Numbered from the stretch's first letter, positions 10,646 to 23,328 are shown. The stretch is 64,000 nucleotides of DNA from Galaxea fascicularis (GCA_948470475.1 OX419346.1:1107651-1171650), one strand, 5' to 3'. The notes: generated from the letters alone by a model not told the origin. Made by a program: numbers and translations.

Positions 10646-12191
10646 TTCAATCATGGTATGATTCACGGAGGACCGAAGGACACCAAGAGAAATCTGGACT
10701 GAAATCATTCAAAGCGCGATCGAAAGAAGTGTTGACAAATTGAAAAAGAGAGTGTTTCAGGGCATTGCTATTGTAGCTTGTTCACTTTTCTACCTTACAA
10801 CTGCCTGTTACTGCAAATTTCAGCGCCGTTGGTGTGCTCACTGGTTATCAACGCTGATCAACGGTACATTTACACGCACTACCATTTTTTTTTATTTTTG
10901 TATCTTTAGTTTCGCTGTCAAAAATTGAGTTCAGCTTGTTATCTGCTTCTCATTCAGTTATACATTATATCTTTATTTAAAGATCTGTTTTGTATTCATT
11001 CTCTCATGGCTTCCTTTTAGGAGTAAACCTTTGTTTTCTTATCCCGGCGTCGAACGCAACCAAAGAGTTATATCTGTGGAGAAATGTTTATCTGATTTCC
11101 TGCGTCTGTGAATCTGCTCCTGTTGTTTCACTTTTTTTTTGTTATTCTGTGTAAAACGGCTTTAATCAACTTATGCCAGTTTAAATTAAACAGCTGATGC
11201 TGTCACTTTTAACCGTCAAAACTGCCAAAACATTGACTTATCTGGATTTCCAACAATTCGTGAGTTACAACATTCTATGTTGGTCATCGGCTATTGCTAT
11301 CTTTCGGAATAAATGAAAATAAATCTTCAAAATGTCAAGTTGCCTTGATGGAGTTTTCGCAGGTCCGTTTTCATCTCGATGTAGAGTTTACTTTTGTGTC
11401 GATAGCGTGTTTCTCTTTCGCGAATGAAACGTTCAAGTGCGATCATTGAAAGAACAAATTTTAAGCAGCATCATTCCAGTGGTCTTATTTCGTTTTCAAA
11501 ACAATTCAAAGTGCTTATGTTTTCATCGATACTAAACTGCCTATGTTCGCCAGCCAAACAATCAACGATTTAGCATTAAGACATAAACCTACTAACCTCT
11601 TTGGCTCTGCGTTTACATTACAGTTTCTTCGCCATTTTATCCGTGTCCAGTACTGAATTTTACGAGTAAAAGCAGCAATCGTCGTGGAAGTTGATATTGA
11701 TGTCAACACGCCAATATCACTGAAACCATTATTAGTTGAACTTGTGTAAATTCGTTTATTTATATTGCTTCTCTGTAGAATGTTAGTTGATTTCGTTCAA
11801 AATTCTCCAGCCAAAGATGTAACAGAGAAGTTTTAATTTCCAAATAAAGTAACTCTTGGTCTCGATTTTGCCTTACAAAATCTAAGATCCCACCCCGCAC
11901 AGTTTTATTGCAAAATACAGTTTCACCCTCAAGAAACACGCAGCATGAGAAGAATACTATTGATCAGCACAATAATTCGCCAAAGAACAAGTACTGCATT
12001 TTAATTTGAGACTAAATGGATACTTATCGTAAGATTAAGTATTATTTAAGTTAAGCTAGTTTATAATTAGATCGTAAATCGTCTTGTAAATTACAGTGCA
12101 ATTAACGACCTTTTCAAAACGGATATCCTGGAATGCTAATGCCGAACGCCCAGGTAATTATGGTATGCCTTGGCAACAATGTTGTCTTTAG

Positions 12192-12300
12192 GAAGAGGGG
12201 TGAGGTAAGGCAGGGGGTGGGGGATGGGGTGAAACGGGGTGAAGGCGGGATGACTCAGGAGGGTTGGGTTGGGAAGGGCGCTGGGAGACCGAGCCGTCCT
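12192..12300 (+). other. G-rich tract, quadruplex-prone
   Basis: Dense G-runs (gaggggtgaggtaaggcagg, gggggtgggggatgggg) on the plus strand. A mirror-like C-rich tract lies at 15957-16085. Confidence 0.5.
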
Positions 12301-14588
12301 CTTCCTAACTCTTAGGGTGACAGACCAAGTATTGTCTCAAACGGAAAATGCAAGAAAGTCGCGGTCACGCATGCTGTAGTTTTGTCGTTTCCAGTTTTCC
12401 ATAAACGAGATGCTAAATCTCTAGAATTGCAGACATGAAGCGTCCAGAGTTCTTTGCGCGTGAGACATCATACATTGGTTTAAGTACGCACTGCACTTTG
12501 AAATTTGATCCATATCGTGACAGCCCGAAATATGGGAAAATTAAACCGTGTCATCTCAACAGTCCTGGAGCAAAATTAGGAATACGAATTGCTTTATTTT
12601 CTTCATTTCTTTAACAGATTTCCATAGCGGTCATATTGCTGTTCCTTAGGGGGGCGCCAACATGGTGGATTCATACCTGGGTCCTCGCAATTTTTGGAAA
12701 ACTGATTAATTCAGCCATAGTGTTAATCATTGTTATTGGAACTCACCCCTTGTTTCTCTATAGCTGCCCTTCATCTCCTTTGAACAGCACTTACACCAAC
12801 AGAAACAGGGATGTACAGGGAGTTGAGGTGTGTCAGGAGCCCATGCTGGGTGTGTGGCATCAAAATATGAAAATAAATCAAATATGTAAACAGAAGGCGA
12901 TGAGGTACGAGCCAAATACATAGCATTAGAAACACATGGTAATGATTTCCAAAAATTAAGCTGGAAGGGATCCAACGTAGTTATTTTCACTTTTCAGGAT
13001 TCGGATTCAGTTTGATTTGACTTTAAATTGGCCAAGTTTGTATAGAAAGTGGAAGAAATTTCTAGATTTGAACACCTGGCCTTGCCGGTGAAAGTGTTTG
13101 TTGTTAAGATGGGTGGAAAGAAATCTTCATTAAGTGCACGCTACAGGAAAACGGCTTGCTTTCCGTACATTGACGCACTTGTCCTTAAAAATCTCGCTAA
13201 GATTTCATTCAATCGTACGCTTGAGAATTTTTGTATGATTTTAGAACATGTTAGAATGTTTGAAAGGAAGAAGAGTTGTTTGGGAAATGTTGAAAATTAT
13301 GGAAATTTGGAAAATACTGCATTTGAAAGTGGTTGAAAATTAAAAATTTAAGTCAATAATTGAGAAGACATACAAAGGCCAGCCTGCCCCCCTCCGCAAC
13401 AAGGTGCCCCTGACCCCGTCCCCGTTAGCGGACTTATGAATCAATTTTTCAAAGATTAAAAAGACTCTGTAAGCAACAGAACGTCTTGCTGAGCGTACAA
13501 CTCTCTTTATAGCCATACTTAGCAGCAAAGGGTTTTAGTTTTGGATTTGCGCCGTTCTAAGACACGAAAAGCTCTTGGCTATAAACGTGAAAGGGAGAGA
13601 AACATTGTCCCAGTTATACGTGACACATGCCTAAACCTTCGTAATGACAGTGTGCCAAAATTAAATGTAAATTTGATTTCTAATCATCATATTAGACGCA
13701 AACATGTACAGCAGGGTTCAGTGAACCACAGTCGTAAACATAAAGTCTTCAAACATTGAAGGGGAAGAATGAACGTTTTTCAGGTAGACACTAAATTTCT
13801 TTGGAAAGTTGTCTTAAAAGTCTTTCTAATATTCAAAGTTGATCCTTTTTAATTTACAGGTATCCTCTGTCTTGCTGAGCTTGTTTTACTTGGAAGTTAA
13901 AGGTATTTTTCTTATCTTCAATATTAGTTAGCAAAGTGCGTATACCTCACTTTTTCCGCTATGGTGTTCCGATCTGTTTCGTTGCTACATCTGTAAATTC
14001 AACCTAACAAGTCGTTTAAGCAATAACCGTAATCCTTTCAGGATTTTATCGACAAAGTGAAAATGTCAAACTACAACAATAATTGAAAGTTGCTTTAACT
14101 TTGTGGCATTGAAAGTAAGTCAGTCACAGGAAGAATATTTTTCACCAAGTGATGCATTAAGCTCATGCTTGATCATGCAGTTTAGGAAGGCACAAAATAT
14201 TTCAATGAATATTTGCTTTGAAGTAATGAAATAAACTGGAAAACTCAGAGAACGAAGCTTCATTTATGTAAACGTGAAACGACAGTGATGAGAACATCTG
14301 CTTGACAACAAGAGGGATCAAAGTTTGGTACTGTTTAAAAATGTCGGTAAAGTCTCGAGAACATGTGTTAAGTTTGCAGATAAATTACGGAAAAGGTCTA
14401 ACATCGTGGGAAATACAAAGTGCCAGGAAAACTTTCAAGAGCATAGAATCTGCAAATATGTAAGGTAGTTTTTGGAAAATTTTTGCATTGGTCCACTGAT
14501 CGAAAACACGAGCCTGTTCCATGGCAACGTAGCTCTGTTCTCTGCCTTATCGTAAACTTGAGATGAAGACTTCAAAAGGAATGATAAG

Positions 14589-15826
14589 AAACTTCGTAAG
14601 GACTGTTTGAGTTAAACTTGGAAGTATTCAATTATTTAATTATCAAGGGAAAAAATGCAATCCCTCAAAATCGGGACGAGTTGAACAGTTTGAATTAACA
14701 ATGAAATTTAAAAAGTTGTTTATCTGAATTTTGCAGTTATTTATTTATAACTTGTAGGCCTATCTAGAAACTACTAAAAAGATGGTTAATGACTACAGAC
14801 TTTGAGCACCGGCTGTCTTGAGTTAAATCGAGTTTCACTGAATTGTCGATCTCACTAAAATATTATTCGACGCACTTAGTTAACAGTTAAACTTTTTAAT
14901 GTGAAATATATATATGAAATAATTCATATTCCGTTGAAGCCCTGATTTTTTCAGGCTTCTTCTTTCCAGTTGCTTAAATTGGAAAAATTTACTGCGATGA
15001 TCACTCTTCACTTGTAAACTTTTGAAATCAGCGAAGAACGTCACAGCAACTCAAAGGAGTACTTCGTAATAGATACTATATAGAAACTTTCGTAAGGACT
15101 GTTTGAGTTGAACTTGGAAGTATTCAATTATTTAATTATCAAGGGAAAAGAATGCAATCCCTCAAAATCGGGACGAGTTGAAAAGTTTGAATTAACAATG
15201 AAATTAAAAAAGTTGTTTATCTGAATTTTGCAGTTAATTATTTATAACTTGTAGGCCTATCTAGAAACTACTAAAAAGATGGTTAATGCTACAGACTTTG
15301 AGCACCGGCTGTCTTGAGTTAAACCGAGTTTCACTTAATTGTCGATCTCACTAAAATATTATTCGACGCACTTAATTAACAGTTAAACTTTTTAAATCAG
15401 CGAAGAATGTCACAGCAACTCAAAGGAGTACGTCGTAATAGATACTATATAGAAACTTCGTAAGGACTGTTTGAGTTGAACTTGGAAGTATTCAGTTATT
15501 TAATTGTCAAGGCCGAAAAGAATGCAATCCCTCAAAATCGGGACGAGTTGAACAGTTTGAATTAACAATGAAATTTAAAAAGTTGTTTATCTGAATTTTG
15601 CAGTTATTTATTTATAACTTGTAGGCCTATCTAGAAACTACTAAAAAGATGGTTAATGACTACAGACTTTGCGCACCGGCTGTCTTGAGTTGAACCGAGT
15701 TTCACTGAATTGTCGATCTCAATAAAGTATTATTCGACGGACTTAATTAACAGTTAAACTTTTTAAATCAGCGAAGAACGTCACAGCAACTCAAAGGAGT
15801 ACGTCGTAATAGATACTATTTCGACG
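14589..15826. repeat. Tandem triplication of a ~370-bp unit
   Basis: Units begin gaaactt(t)cgtaaggactgtttgagtt at 14589, 15084 and 15452 and share the block caatccctcaaaatcgggac to catctaaagg-like ends at high identity. Unit 1 is longer because of a SINE tail inserted at 14899-15024. Confidence 0.85.
14899..15024 (+). mobile_element. 5'-truncated SINE tail inside repeat unit 1
   Basis: ttgaagccctgattttttcaggcttc and gcgatgatcactcttcacttg match the body of the SINE at 24444-24602. It is flanked by aactttt on both sides, a likely target duplication, and is absent from repeat units 2 and 3. Confidence 0.65.
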
Positions 15827-15956
15827 ATCTTTCCAAAGTTACTGAAGACGTCACCCTTGATGAAAATCATCGTTACAGTGGCAGGACCAAAGCCCAGTCC
15901 CACACGGTCAAGATGCCAAAACCCGCAAAAGGCCTAAAAGAAACTTTTAAGAGTGT

Positions 15957-16085
15957 CCCTCCCGTTTCCCCCCCTCACCCTTCCCACCCCTCCCCCTCAC
16001 CCCTCCCGCCCCCTCTCCCTCACACATCCCGCCCCTTTCCCCTCTCCCATCCCGCCCCCTTCCCGCCCCTCCCCCTCTCCCTTAC
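15957..16085 (+). other. C-rich, CCCTCCC-type low-complexity tract
   Basis: About 130 bp of almost pure C/T with C-runs, G-rich on the minus strand and therefore quadruplex-prone there. Any ORFs through it are proline/serine artefacts. Confidence 0.6.
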
Positions 16086-16517
16086 CTTTGTCTTTAGGTC
16101 TGGACCGCAACAGCATCACAGGTAGTGAAGAACGTTACTGCTTAGTAGCTTTCATTCAAAGTGTTTATTCCGGCTTTCTTTCTTTTGAAGAAATACATAG
16201 TTAAAGTGGCTTTTATGTTAGAGGTAATTGCAAGTGTACCGGAGCAAAACCACAGCAACGCGTACTGCGTATATTCGCATTCGATTGACAAGTGACATAA
16301 ATTCCTTTTCTCGCTCATACACTTGCTAGATTATTGTCTAATTACCCAGCTGAAAGATATATTAGTTTGCTTTTAAACGGTTTCTTACATAAATAGAAAC
16401 TTCCATAAACGTTGCTTTTTCTTGGATATGCAGAGCAGTTCTTTTGACTCGGGAAGGTATTATTACAATAGATTGGACAGAAGCTTTAAAGTTCTGTTTG
16501 TGTCCCTTTATCAACAG

Positions 16518-16928
16518 CCAGCATTGCCCCACCCTGTACAAGCGGCAATCTCACAGATCTGAACCAACAAGACCGCAGAGTGACTTACAAGGATGCGACA
16601 GATAAATGCGATTTTAATGATCTTCAAAATGAGTGGCATTTCTGGTACAAAGTGTCTGGTAATGCGGGCAATGCATTAGCATCTGTTACAGCTCCTTCAA
16701 AAAACACTTGCGGAACTAAAAGACGCGTCTACCTCAAAACGAGTCATCCTGTACCAAGTGAAGGTGAGGTAACCCGTAAAGTGTGCATAACTTCGAAGGA
16801 TGGCGTTAATTGTGCTGAGGAACGTAACATTCAAGTAATAAACTGCGGTGGATTTTACCTGTATAAGCTGGTGGAGATGAGCAATACCTGTCAAGACCCA
16901 TGGCGATACTGCACCAGCGGGGAACCTG
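16518..16928 (+). CDS. Gene B exon: D8C (uromodulin/OIT3-like) domain
   Basis: Acceptor caacag, donor gtgaga, phase 1 to 1. The reading frame has the D8C layout: PCTSGNLTDLNQQDRRV, Cys, W-H-F-W-Y-K-V-S-G, KNTCGTKRRVYLKTSHP, VTRKVCITSKDGVNC, VINCGGFYLYKL, CQDPWRYC. D8C domains occur in uromodulin, GP2 and OIT3 and in many cnidarian surface proteins. They are extracellular, with eight conserved cysteines. As the first domain found, it is likely near the mature N-terminus. Confidence 0.82.
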
Positions 16929-16970
16929 GTGAGACTATAATCAGCTTATTTCTCCTGCCCGTTCACACAG

Positions 16971-17783
16971 GGCCGGTCCTAAATGGATCCGATCCGATAC
17001 TGGAACGGACCACTTCTGTTCACACGGGACCGTTCCGTTTTTAAACATCAGGTCACACGTGACCGTTCTGTTATGGTACTGGATCAAAGTGAGCAAAGCA
17101 TCTGTTTCCAGCAGTTAAGCATGCGCAGACGAAAAAAATGTAACTATTACCCAAGCTTAAATTGCGTTGGTAATACCGGAAGGAACCGGTCCAGGGGCTC
17201 CTTTCTCGAAAGTCCCGGTAACTTAACGGGCCTACAAACGACATTTTGAACTCGAATTCTCAATAAAAGTAGGGTGTGTTCTGGCCTCTAAATGAAGTCC
17301 ATTTTGTTTCTTTAGCTGATAACTTAACTGTATAATTTTCAAAACTTTTGTAACTCCCAGTGGAGTGGAAAACAAAACTACTTAACGGGCCCGGTAATTA
17401 CCAGAAGCTTCGAGAAACGGCTCCCAGGCGTGCGTTTCTCGAAACCTCAGAAACTTTTCGGGCCTATTTCCGGTGCCATAATTACCTTCGTATCGTGAAA
17501 ACGAAGACGTTTCCAGACAAGAAATTTTGGAACAAAGTCGCCCTTTCCTATCTTGAAATTATAGTAAAAGACCAGCTTTTTAGAATAACAGGATCACAGT
17601 TTTAGAAATGGCTTTTCGGGCCCGAAAAGTGTTCGGAAGTTTCGAGAAACGGGCCACAGGTGTTTACACGGTGGCAAAGTTTGCGAACAGATTGACGGTA
17701 CGGTTAGCAGGTCCCGTGTGAACAAAACACCTGTCCGGCACGATTTTTAGATCGGAACCATTTGGAACCGGTCCTGTGTGAAC
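16971..17783. mobile_element. Nested MITE cluster in gene B intron
   Basis: The outer ends gttcacacagggccggtcc and ggaaccggtcctgtgtgaac are inverted copies. Inside are at least two further inverted-repeat elements (17199-17425 and 17431-17656), the latter of the same family as 26921-27139 (shared cttgaaat-atagtaaaagacca block). Confidence 0.65.
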
Positions 17784-18064
17784 ATAGCCTTAAATTGCTA
17801 AGATTGGTTTAGGATGAACCTAAACCCAGATTGTAATCAGACGACTTCGAGCTTTCAATTAAATGGCCATACTCAAATTTAATCCACGCAACCAGTGGCT
17901 AGAACCCTCTTTCACAGCATATTAACATGAATATTTCGGTAGAGAAAAAGTTATCCAGTAGTTCTGATTTGAAAGGAAACACTTCGGTGAGTGGGGCTTT
18001 TTGGGTAGAAATTCATGATTTGAAAGCATCGCGTTTCATTTCGTTTCTATTCACAAAAATAACA

Positions 18065-18250
18065 GAAAGCTGAATAGGCCATTTCCGAGTTCATGTCTGC
18101 CTCCTCTTCAAAGCGAGTCTCAGTTCGAAGTGTTTGTGTTGGTAATTAGTTCTACTTTACATATGAATGAAAACTAATTTTCATAACAAAAACTTCGCAC
18201 TTAGACTCGCTTTGAAGACATGGCAGACATGAACCCAGAAATGGCCTATT
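18065..18250. mobile_element. Palindromic MITE (aataggccatttc family)
   Basis: aataggccatttccgagttc / gaacccagaaatggcctatt termini with paired internal gcgagtct/agactcgc segments; non-coding. Confidence 0.75.
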
Positions 18251-18359
18251 TTATGACAAATTTATAATCACTTCGCTTCAGTATCTGTTTTTTTTTTACG
18301 TTTAACTGCCTACTTTTTAAATTGAAATTCTAAGCTAATTGTTTGTTTTCTGTCATTAG

Positions 18360-18452
18360 ACGTTTACAGATGTGTTGGCGTTACCTGCCCTATTGGTGAA
18401 ATTTGCTTCTTAACGGATAACGGCCAAAGTCACCAGTGCGGAAGTGCAAGTG
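18360..18452 (+). CDS. Gene B exon: short Cys-rich (EGF-like) module
   Basis: Acceptor cattag, donor gtataa, phase 1 to 1, 93 nt. It encodes VYRCVGVTCPIGEICFLTD then NGQSHQC, a C-x4-C-x5-C pattern of the kind that follows D8C or EGF modules in cnidarian extracellular proteins. No stop. The next supported exon is 5 kb downstream, the intron being filled by inverted-repeat elements. Confidence 0.65.
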
Positions 18453-18463
18453 GTATAATTTCA

Positions 18464-19852
18464 ATCGATCGAGAGATCGACTATGGAAAGCCGTTACTGC
18501 CAAAAGCCTATCAAGTTGTAAATCCTGATCCAAACGGCGTTTTATATGATCGAGTTACAAAAGTTACATGGTCAGTTTTAGAAATGCATGGTCGTATTCT
18601 GGAGAACTATGGTTGAGTGGCTTTTGGAAAGTTTTAGTTCTCGCTCTGCGAGTTTTTAGCTTCTCGCTAGCGAGTTTTCAATTTCTTGATAGCGAGCTTA
18701 ATCGCTAGTGAGCTTTTCAGCAGTGTGAGGTCGTTCGACGGTTTGTACTTTAACCGATTTCCAGCTGGTAACTGATCCCAACCAAAAAGGTAACATCGAT
18801 CAGTTGTCTTCAGTCCAGTTTCCTTTCCAAGTATTAAGTAGCAAGGTCAAATGTCATCAAAACCAGTAAAAAAACTGTGAAGTTCTTCATCGACCCCCCA
18901 TGTTGACCCCCTCGTGTCATCCCCAGAACTTCTCCGTCTTGGAAAAACATGGAAACAACAAGCAACGACTCCCTTGTGAGAAGTTAAAAACTCGCTAGCG
19001 AAAAATTTAGGTGGTGGACAAAACACTGACCCCTAGTCCATGGACTACCCTAATGGACTACCTAAATGGACTAAAAAATACTATTTCAGATGACTGGTAT
19101 ATGTTATGAGAAGCTGTGATTATATACTTACATTGCACGGATGATGACCAGTCTTATTTGTTTTCGTTCCGCATCGCCTTCAGCCGCCATTTTGAATAAT
19201 TATACTGATTAAACAACCGCTGAACAGATCATGGGTAATATACTGAAGATCATTTCGTCTGCTCGAGAAGGACTGAGTCGGCTAAATCACATGGGAGCAA
19301 GATTGACAATTACTGTGACATTAGACTTGCGATAAATATGACGCCGGGTGTCTCACTTACATTTCGTTTTCAATGCCATTTCGAATTATTTTATAGTGTC
19401 CCCCGGTAGTGTGCAAAATATTTGTTTTGATTTAGTCTACGCTTTTTGTGTACAGCGGTTGTTTTATTCAGTATAGTTATTCAAAATGGCGGCTGAAGGT
19501 GATGTGGAGCGAAAACAAATAAGACAGATCATCATCCGTGCAATGTAAGTATATAATCAAAGCTTCTTATAACATACCAGTCATCTGAAATAGTATTTTT
19601 TAGGGGTAGTCCATTTTAGGGTAGTCCATTAGGGTAGTCCATGGACTAGGGGTCAGTGTTTTGTCCACCACCAAAAATTTAGCGAGAAACCTGAGTTCCG
19701 AAAGCAAGTCAACCATAGTTCTCCAGAATTCGACCATGCATTTCTAAAACTGACCATGTAACTTTTGTAACTCGATCATACAAACGCCGTATGGATCAGG
19801 ATTTACAACTTGATAGGCTTTTGGCAGCAACGGCTTTCCATAGATCGATCAA
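18464..19852. mobile_element. Large inverted repeat (foldback element) abutting the Cys-rich exon
   Basis: Left arm 18464-19222 and right arm 19453-19852 are inverted copies, e.g. ggaaagccgtt...gccaaaagcctatcaa, and tagtccatggactag near the middle. The left arm has an extra ~370 bp (18617-18985) rich in ctcgctagcgag. The centre contains a promoter-like stretch and the conserved caaaatggcggctgaagg. The left end starts 12 bp after the exon's donor. Confidence 0.75.
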
Positions 19853-20029
19853 TTATTTCTAATAGGATAACACTAAACAGTGTGACTAGTACAGCTACAA
19901 TCCCAACTGCACATTTTTTAAAAAGAATTAACACTAAAAGCTGACTAAATTATGACAAAATATATATATATATCTGGTATGATCTAGCCTGCGTCGCAGA
20001 CAGTGAACATACCGCCGGTATACACAGTC

Positions 20030-21880
20030 TGCGCAACGGCTCCCCAAAGCTTGTTCTGATATCCCACAGGTTTGCAGGAATTTCTGTATCCATTTCTGAT
20101 TGGTTAGGTTTCTTATTTGCTTTGTGATTGGACATCTGCTCACGCAACAGATCACGCAACTTCGCATTGCTAAAAATACTCTTGAACGATACAAAGAAAT
20201 TTGGTCCTCTTAGCAGTGGAGACACGGAAATGATAAATCGCCGAAATCGCATCAGATCGACTCAAGAAGCGGGCAAACAGGAAAGAATACAACACTACAA
20301 TGGGCCATTTTGAATTTGTTGTGAAATTCTCATAATTTCTGCCGTTTAAAGGACCACGCTCAACCATGAGCCATTGCGCGCGAGCGCTTTCATCGGCACC
20401 ATTTTCTGTATGACAGGAAATACGATTCTGCGATAGGCCGTATTATCTGCTTACGTTAGTTGTGCTATTTGTGAATAGGTTTTTTAACATTTAATTCGCG
20501 GATTTGTATAGTTATTTCTTCGTTATTATCGTATGAAATTCTGAATGAAGCCGCCAGTTGAAAAGAGGTCGCCGGCCGAGGCCAGAGGACCGACATATTG
20601 TTTGGCTTTCCTACATTTAAGCTATGGAACGACAAGAAACAAGTTTCTGGGTTCGCAAATATTTCAAACAGCGAAATTTGCTTAGGTCCTGCATGGATTT
20701 ATGCTCAGTTGTCTGGATGAGAGCAGATCTTCTTAAACAAAACGAGCTCGTTTGCAGGATTCGTCCGCCATTTATAAACCGATTTCATGTAAGTGCTTAT
20801 CAGTTTGTATTATCACTTGGCTTTCTTATTCTGTAATAATTACTGTTGTCAAGTGTTGTAAAACCCAGTAAAACATAGCCCTGCGATTTTGTGTGGCTCA
20901 AATGCACTGCTTGGAGGAGGTTGACGTTCATTTATCACAACTTCTTTATTATTGTTACACGGCTTTGAAATGCTGCTACATACACAACTCGCCGAGCATC
21001 TCAAACCGGCATCTCTGCGCACACATCCCCGATATTTTCCTGTTTTTCGACTGCATGTATTCTTGCACTGGTAGATCTATACAGACTGGAGAGCAACGCA
21101 AATTCTTAGTCGTTTATATCCAACAAATCGCTAATCAAAACTCGACATACGCGCTCCTTCATTCATTGCATCTCACCACTCTACTTGGAAGAACTTGAGA
21201 AGGCCCCGCTTCCTCGTGATCAGTGCTCTCTGGGCGAGCTATAGGAGAGCTGTAACGGTTAACAGGTCTTTTTTCATAACCCAAATCACTATTGTCGCCA
21301 GTAACATCGAAGGAACTTTCCTCCTGTCCTTCGATCGTTCGATTTTTCTCCCACGTGTTCTTATGAGTCTTACGGGACGGCCGATTTCCCGGATGATAAC
21401 ATCAACAGAGGCGCGCAATGATTCTTGGTTGATCGTGGCCCTTTAAAGTAAACCCGATGGTTTCCGGTACAAACATTTCAGTATTTCAAACCGTTGTCAC
21501 AACTGTAGATATATAACATGAATAGAAGCAACGAACATGACCTTTGCGTTGCTTCTGTTCTTATGTAGAGCTTGGGCCATCTGTGGACCTAACAACCGAA
21601 ATTGAGATCCTGAATGTATCTTTGCGATTGATCGAGTTCAAATACAATTGTACAAACTGTAGCGAAGGCGAAGAAACGACGGACACTTACTAGACAGTAA
21701 CGGTCAAAAACAACCTACACATTATATTTAGATTTGCGTGATCTGTCGCGTGAGCAGATGTCCAGTCACAAAGCGCATAAGAAATCTAGCCAATCAGAAA
21801 TGGATACAGAAATATCCCTGCAAACCTGCAGGATGTCCGAACAAGCTTTTGGGAGCCGTTGCGCAGACGGACTATGGTTG
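20030..21880. mobile_element. Composite inverted-repeat element containing a TTAA-flanked element
   Basis: Outer arms 20030-20160 and 21735-21875 are inverted copies (tgatctgtcgcgtgagcaga type) diverged by several substitutions. They enclose an inner element at 20350-21442. No intact transposase is recognised. Confidence 0.6.
20350..21442. mobile_element. 1.1-kb terminal-inverted-repeat element with TTAA flanks
   Basis: aggaccacgctcaaccatga at the left and its imperfect complement ending cgtggccct at the right, with TTAA at 20346-20349 and 21443-21446. TTAA duplication suggests a piggyBac-like non-autonomous element. An ORF at 20624-20836 (RQETSFWVRKYFKQRNLL) is reminiscent of the FWVR block in Harbinger-type transposases but is too short and unsupported to call. 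Confidence 0.5.
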
Positions 21881-22852
21881 TTTACCATTTACATGGGAAA
21901 ACCGGTTGGTCGACGGTTTGTACTGAATGGTAAGCAAAAATCCCCAATGAAAAATTCCGTTCAGGATTGGCGTGAGCCATTTGCACAACCCCTACTAAAT
22001 AACACATGACACGTATCAAAATTGGAGTAGGGCTTGGAACTGGTGAAAATCGCAAATGGTAAACACATTTTCTGTTCGGAAATTGTGGACTACCTTTCAA
22101 GACGTTCCGAAAATTCTGGAAATTTTCCGGTTGGGAACAACAAAATAGCCTTACCATTTACATTCCAACCGAAAATTCAGAATTTTGTTGGTAAATGGTA
22201 AACAACCTATATCTCGGCTTTTACCAGGGTCTCGAGTGACAAGTCCGGCTGCACTGCAGGTTAATATGATCAGAAGTTGCGATAATTCTTCTCTAGTAAA
22301 CTAGTTTAGAACTGGGATAATGGTTAATAATTTGTGATACGTAAGTAATTTGTGTAATTTTAAACTATTCGCGGGTATATTGTTTTCATTCCTTTGTTAG
22401 GAAACAGTCGGTGAAAGCTACAGAAGAGAAGCGGGACATTAGTTAGCGTTACATTTTACGCATGATTAGGTCTGTGGAACAGCTCTCCTCAAAAGAAATA
22501 TCCATTTTCCAATCTGTTCGGCTTGTCCCCGAAAAAGTTATCAAAGTGAGCAAGAAGTCTTCGTTAGTCTTTTGTAGTATTTTGATGATATTAGGTTTTT
22601 CATTTGGTCGTTTTCGTGATTATAATTTTGATTGTGTGCTTTCGTGTTTGGAATTTCATTTTCTATCAGCGGAATATATATCACGCGTTATGCACTGGTC
22701 AGCGGCTGTTCAAAATGTATAGCAAGAAGCGAAGGAGTCACGGACTGAAGTCACCCTCACACTTAAAACTCGGAAGTGACACCCATTTTCGGAGTAAAAG
22801 ATCGTTTGCGAAATGCACAGTTTTGAACGCGATAATGATAGTTATAACACGG
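21881..22852. other. Intron sequence without recognisable content
   Basis: Diffuse tggtaaatggtaaac repeats around 21890-22205, apparently part of a degraded inverted element; otherwise nothing recognised. Confidence 0.35.
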
Positions 22853-23040
22853 CTAATTTGTACAACAACAGCTGATCCGCCATCACCATAATTACCATCG
22901 ATTGATCGATTTATCAGTTTAAAGGGGATCACACTAACTATAACAGAGTATCAACACTCACAATTATATAAGAATTAAAACTGAAAGCTGACTGAATTAT
23001 AACTACTAAAAAAGAAACAAAGTGTATTAATTGATACTTA

Positions 23041-23328
23041 GAGTGATTTTCAATTGAGTGTCGTGGAGTTAAAACCAAAGAAATTACTGTGACCAATCAC
23101 AAGAGATCAAGGCAGCTCTCTGAACCAATTAGAAACTGAGATAATTACATGCAATTGGCGCCAAGCGCGGGAAAATGCGCGCGTGCAACTCGCGATTGGT
23201 TTTTAGTTTGCGTCTCATTGGCTAAAAAAATGGCGTGAGTTTTGTCAACCAATCACAGAGCAATGCAAAGCGAAGCTAAGACAAAAGCGATTCACATTCG
23301 ACACCCAATTAAAACCACTTTAAGACAT
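23041..23328. mobile_element. MITE inside duplicated unit, copy 1
   Basis: Termini agagtgattttcaattgagtgtcg / cattcgacacccaattaaaaccac (each given in part) form inverted repeats; the body is rich in caatcacag/ctgattgg-type blocks. The duplicated counterpart is at about 25039-25326. Confidence 0.6.

Larger units (their letters stand above)
10147..14588. other. Gene-free stretch, 5' of gene B
   Basis: No recognisable exon or RNA. It contains the ATCGAT cluster, a G-rich tract (12192-12300) and unassigned short ORFs. One at 13541-13759 is basic and Arg-rich (KTRKALGYKRERERN) without a known motif. A hydrophobic stretch at 10740-10830 lacks an ATG in frame. The unidentified signal-peptide exon of gene B may be in this interval. 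Confidence 0.4.

Noticed and set aside
10740..10928. Hydrophobic ORF as the missing signal-peptide exon
   Set aside because: No ATG in frame before a stop, and no phase-1 donor at the right place.
16098..16124. 27-nt phase 1-1 microexon (GLDRNSIT) between AG and GTAG
   Set aside because: Such a short match occurs easily by chance next to a low-complexity tract; no independent support.
20624..21198. Transposase genes in the TTAA element
   Set aside because: Two short ORFs without catalytic motifs; only a faint FWVR-type resemblance.
22462..22722. Hydrophobic ORF in the 22-kb intron
   Set aside because: No domain, no splice sites with phase 1, and A/T-rich composition.
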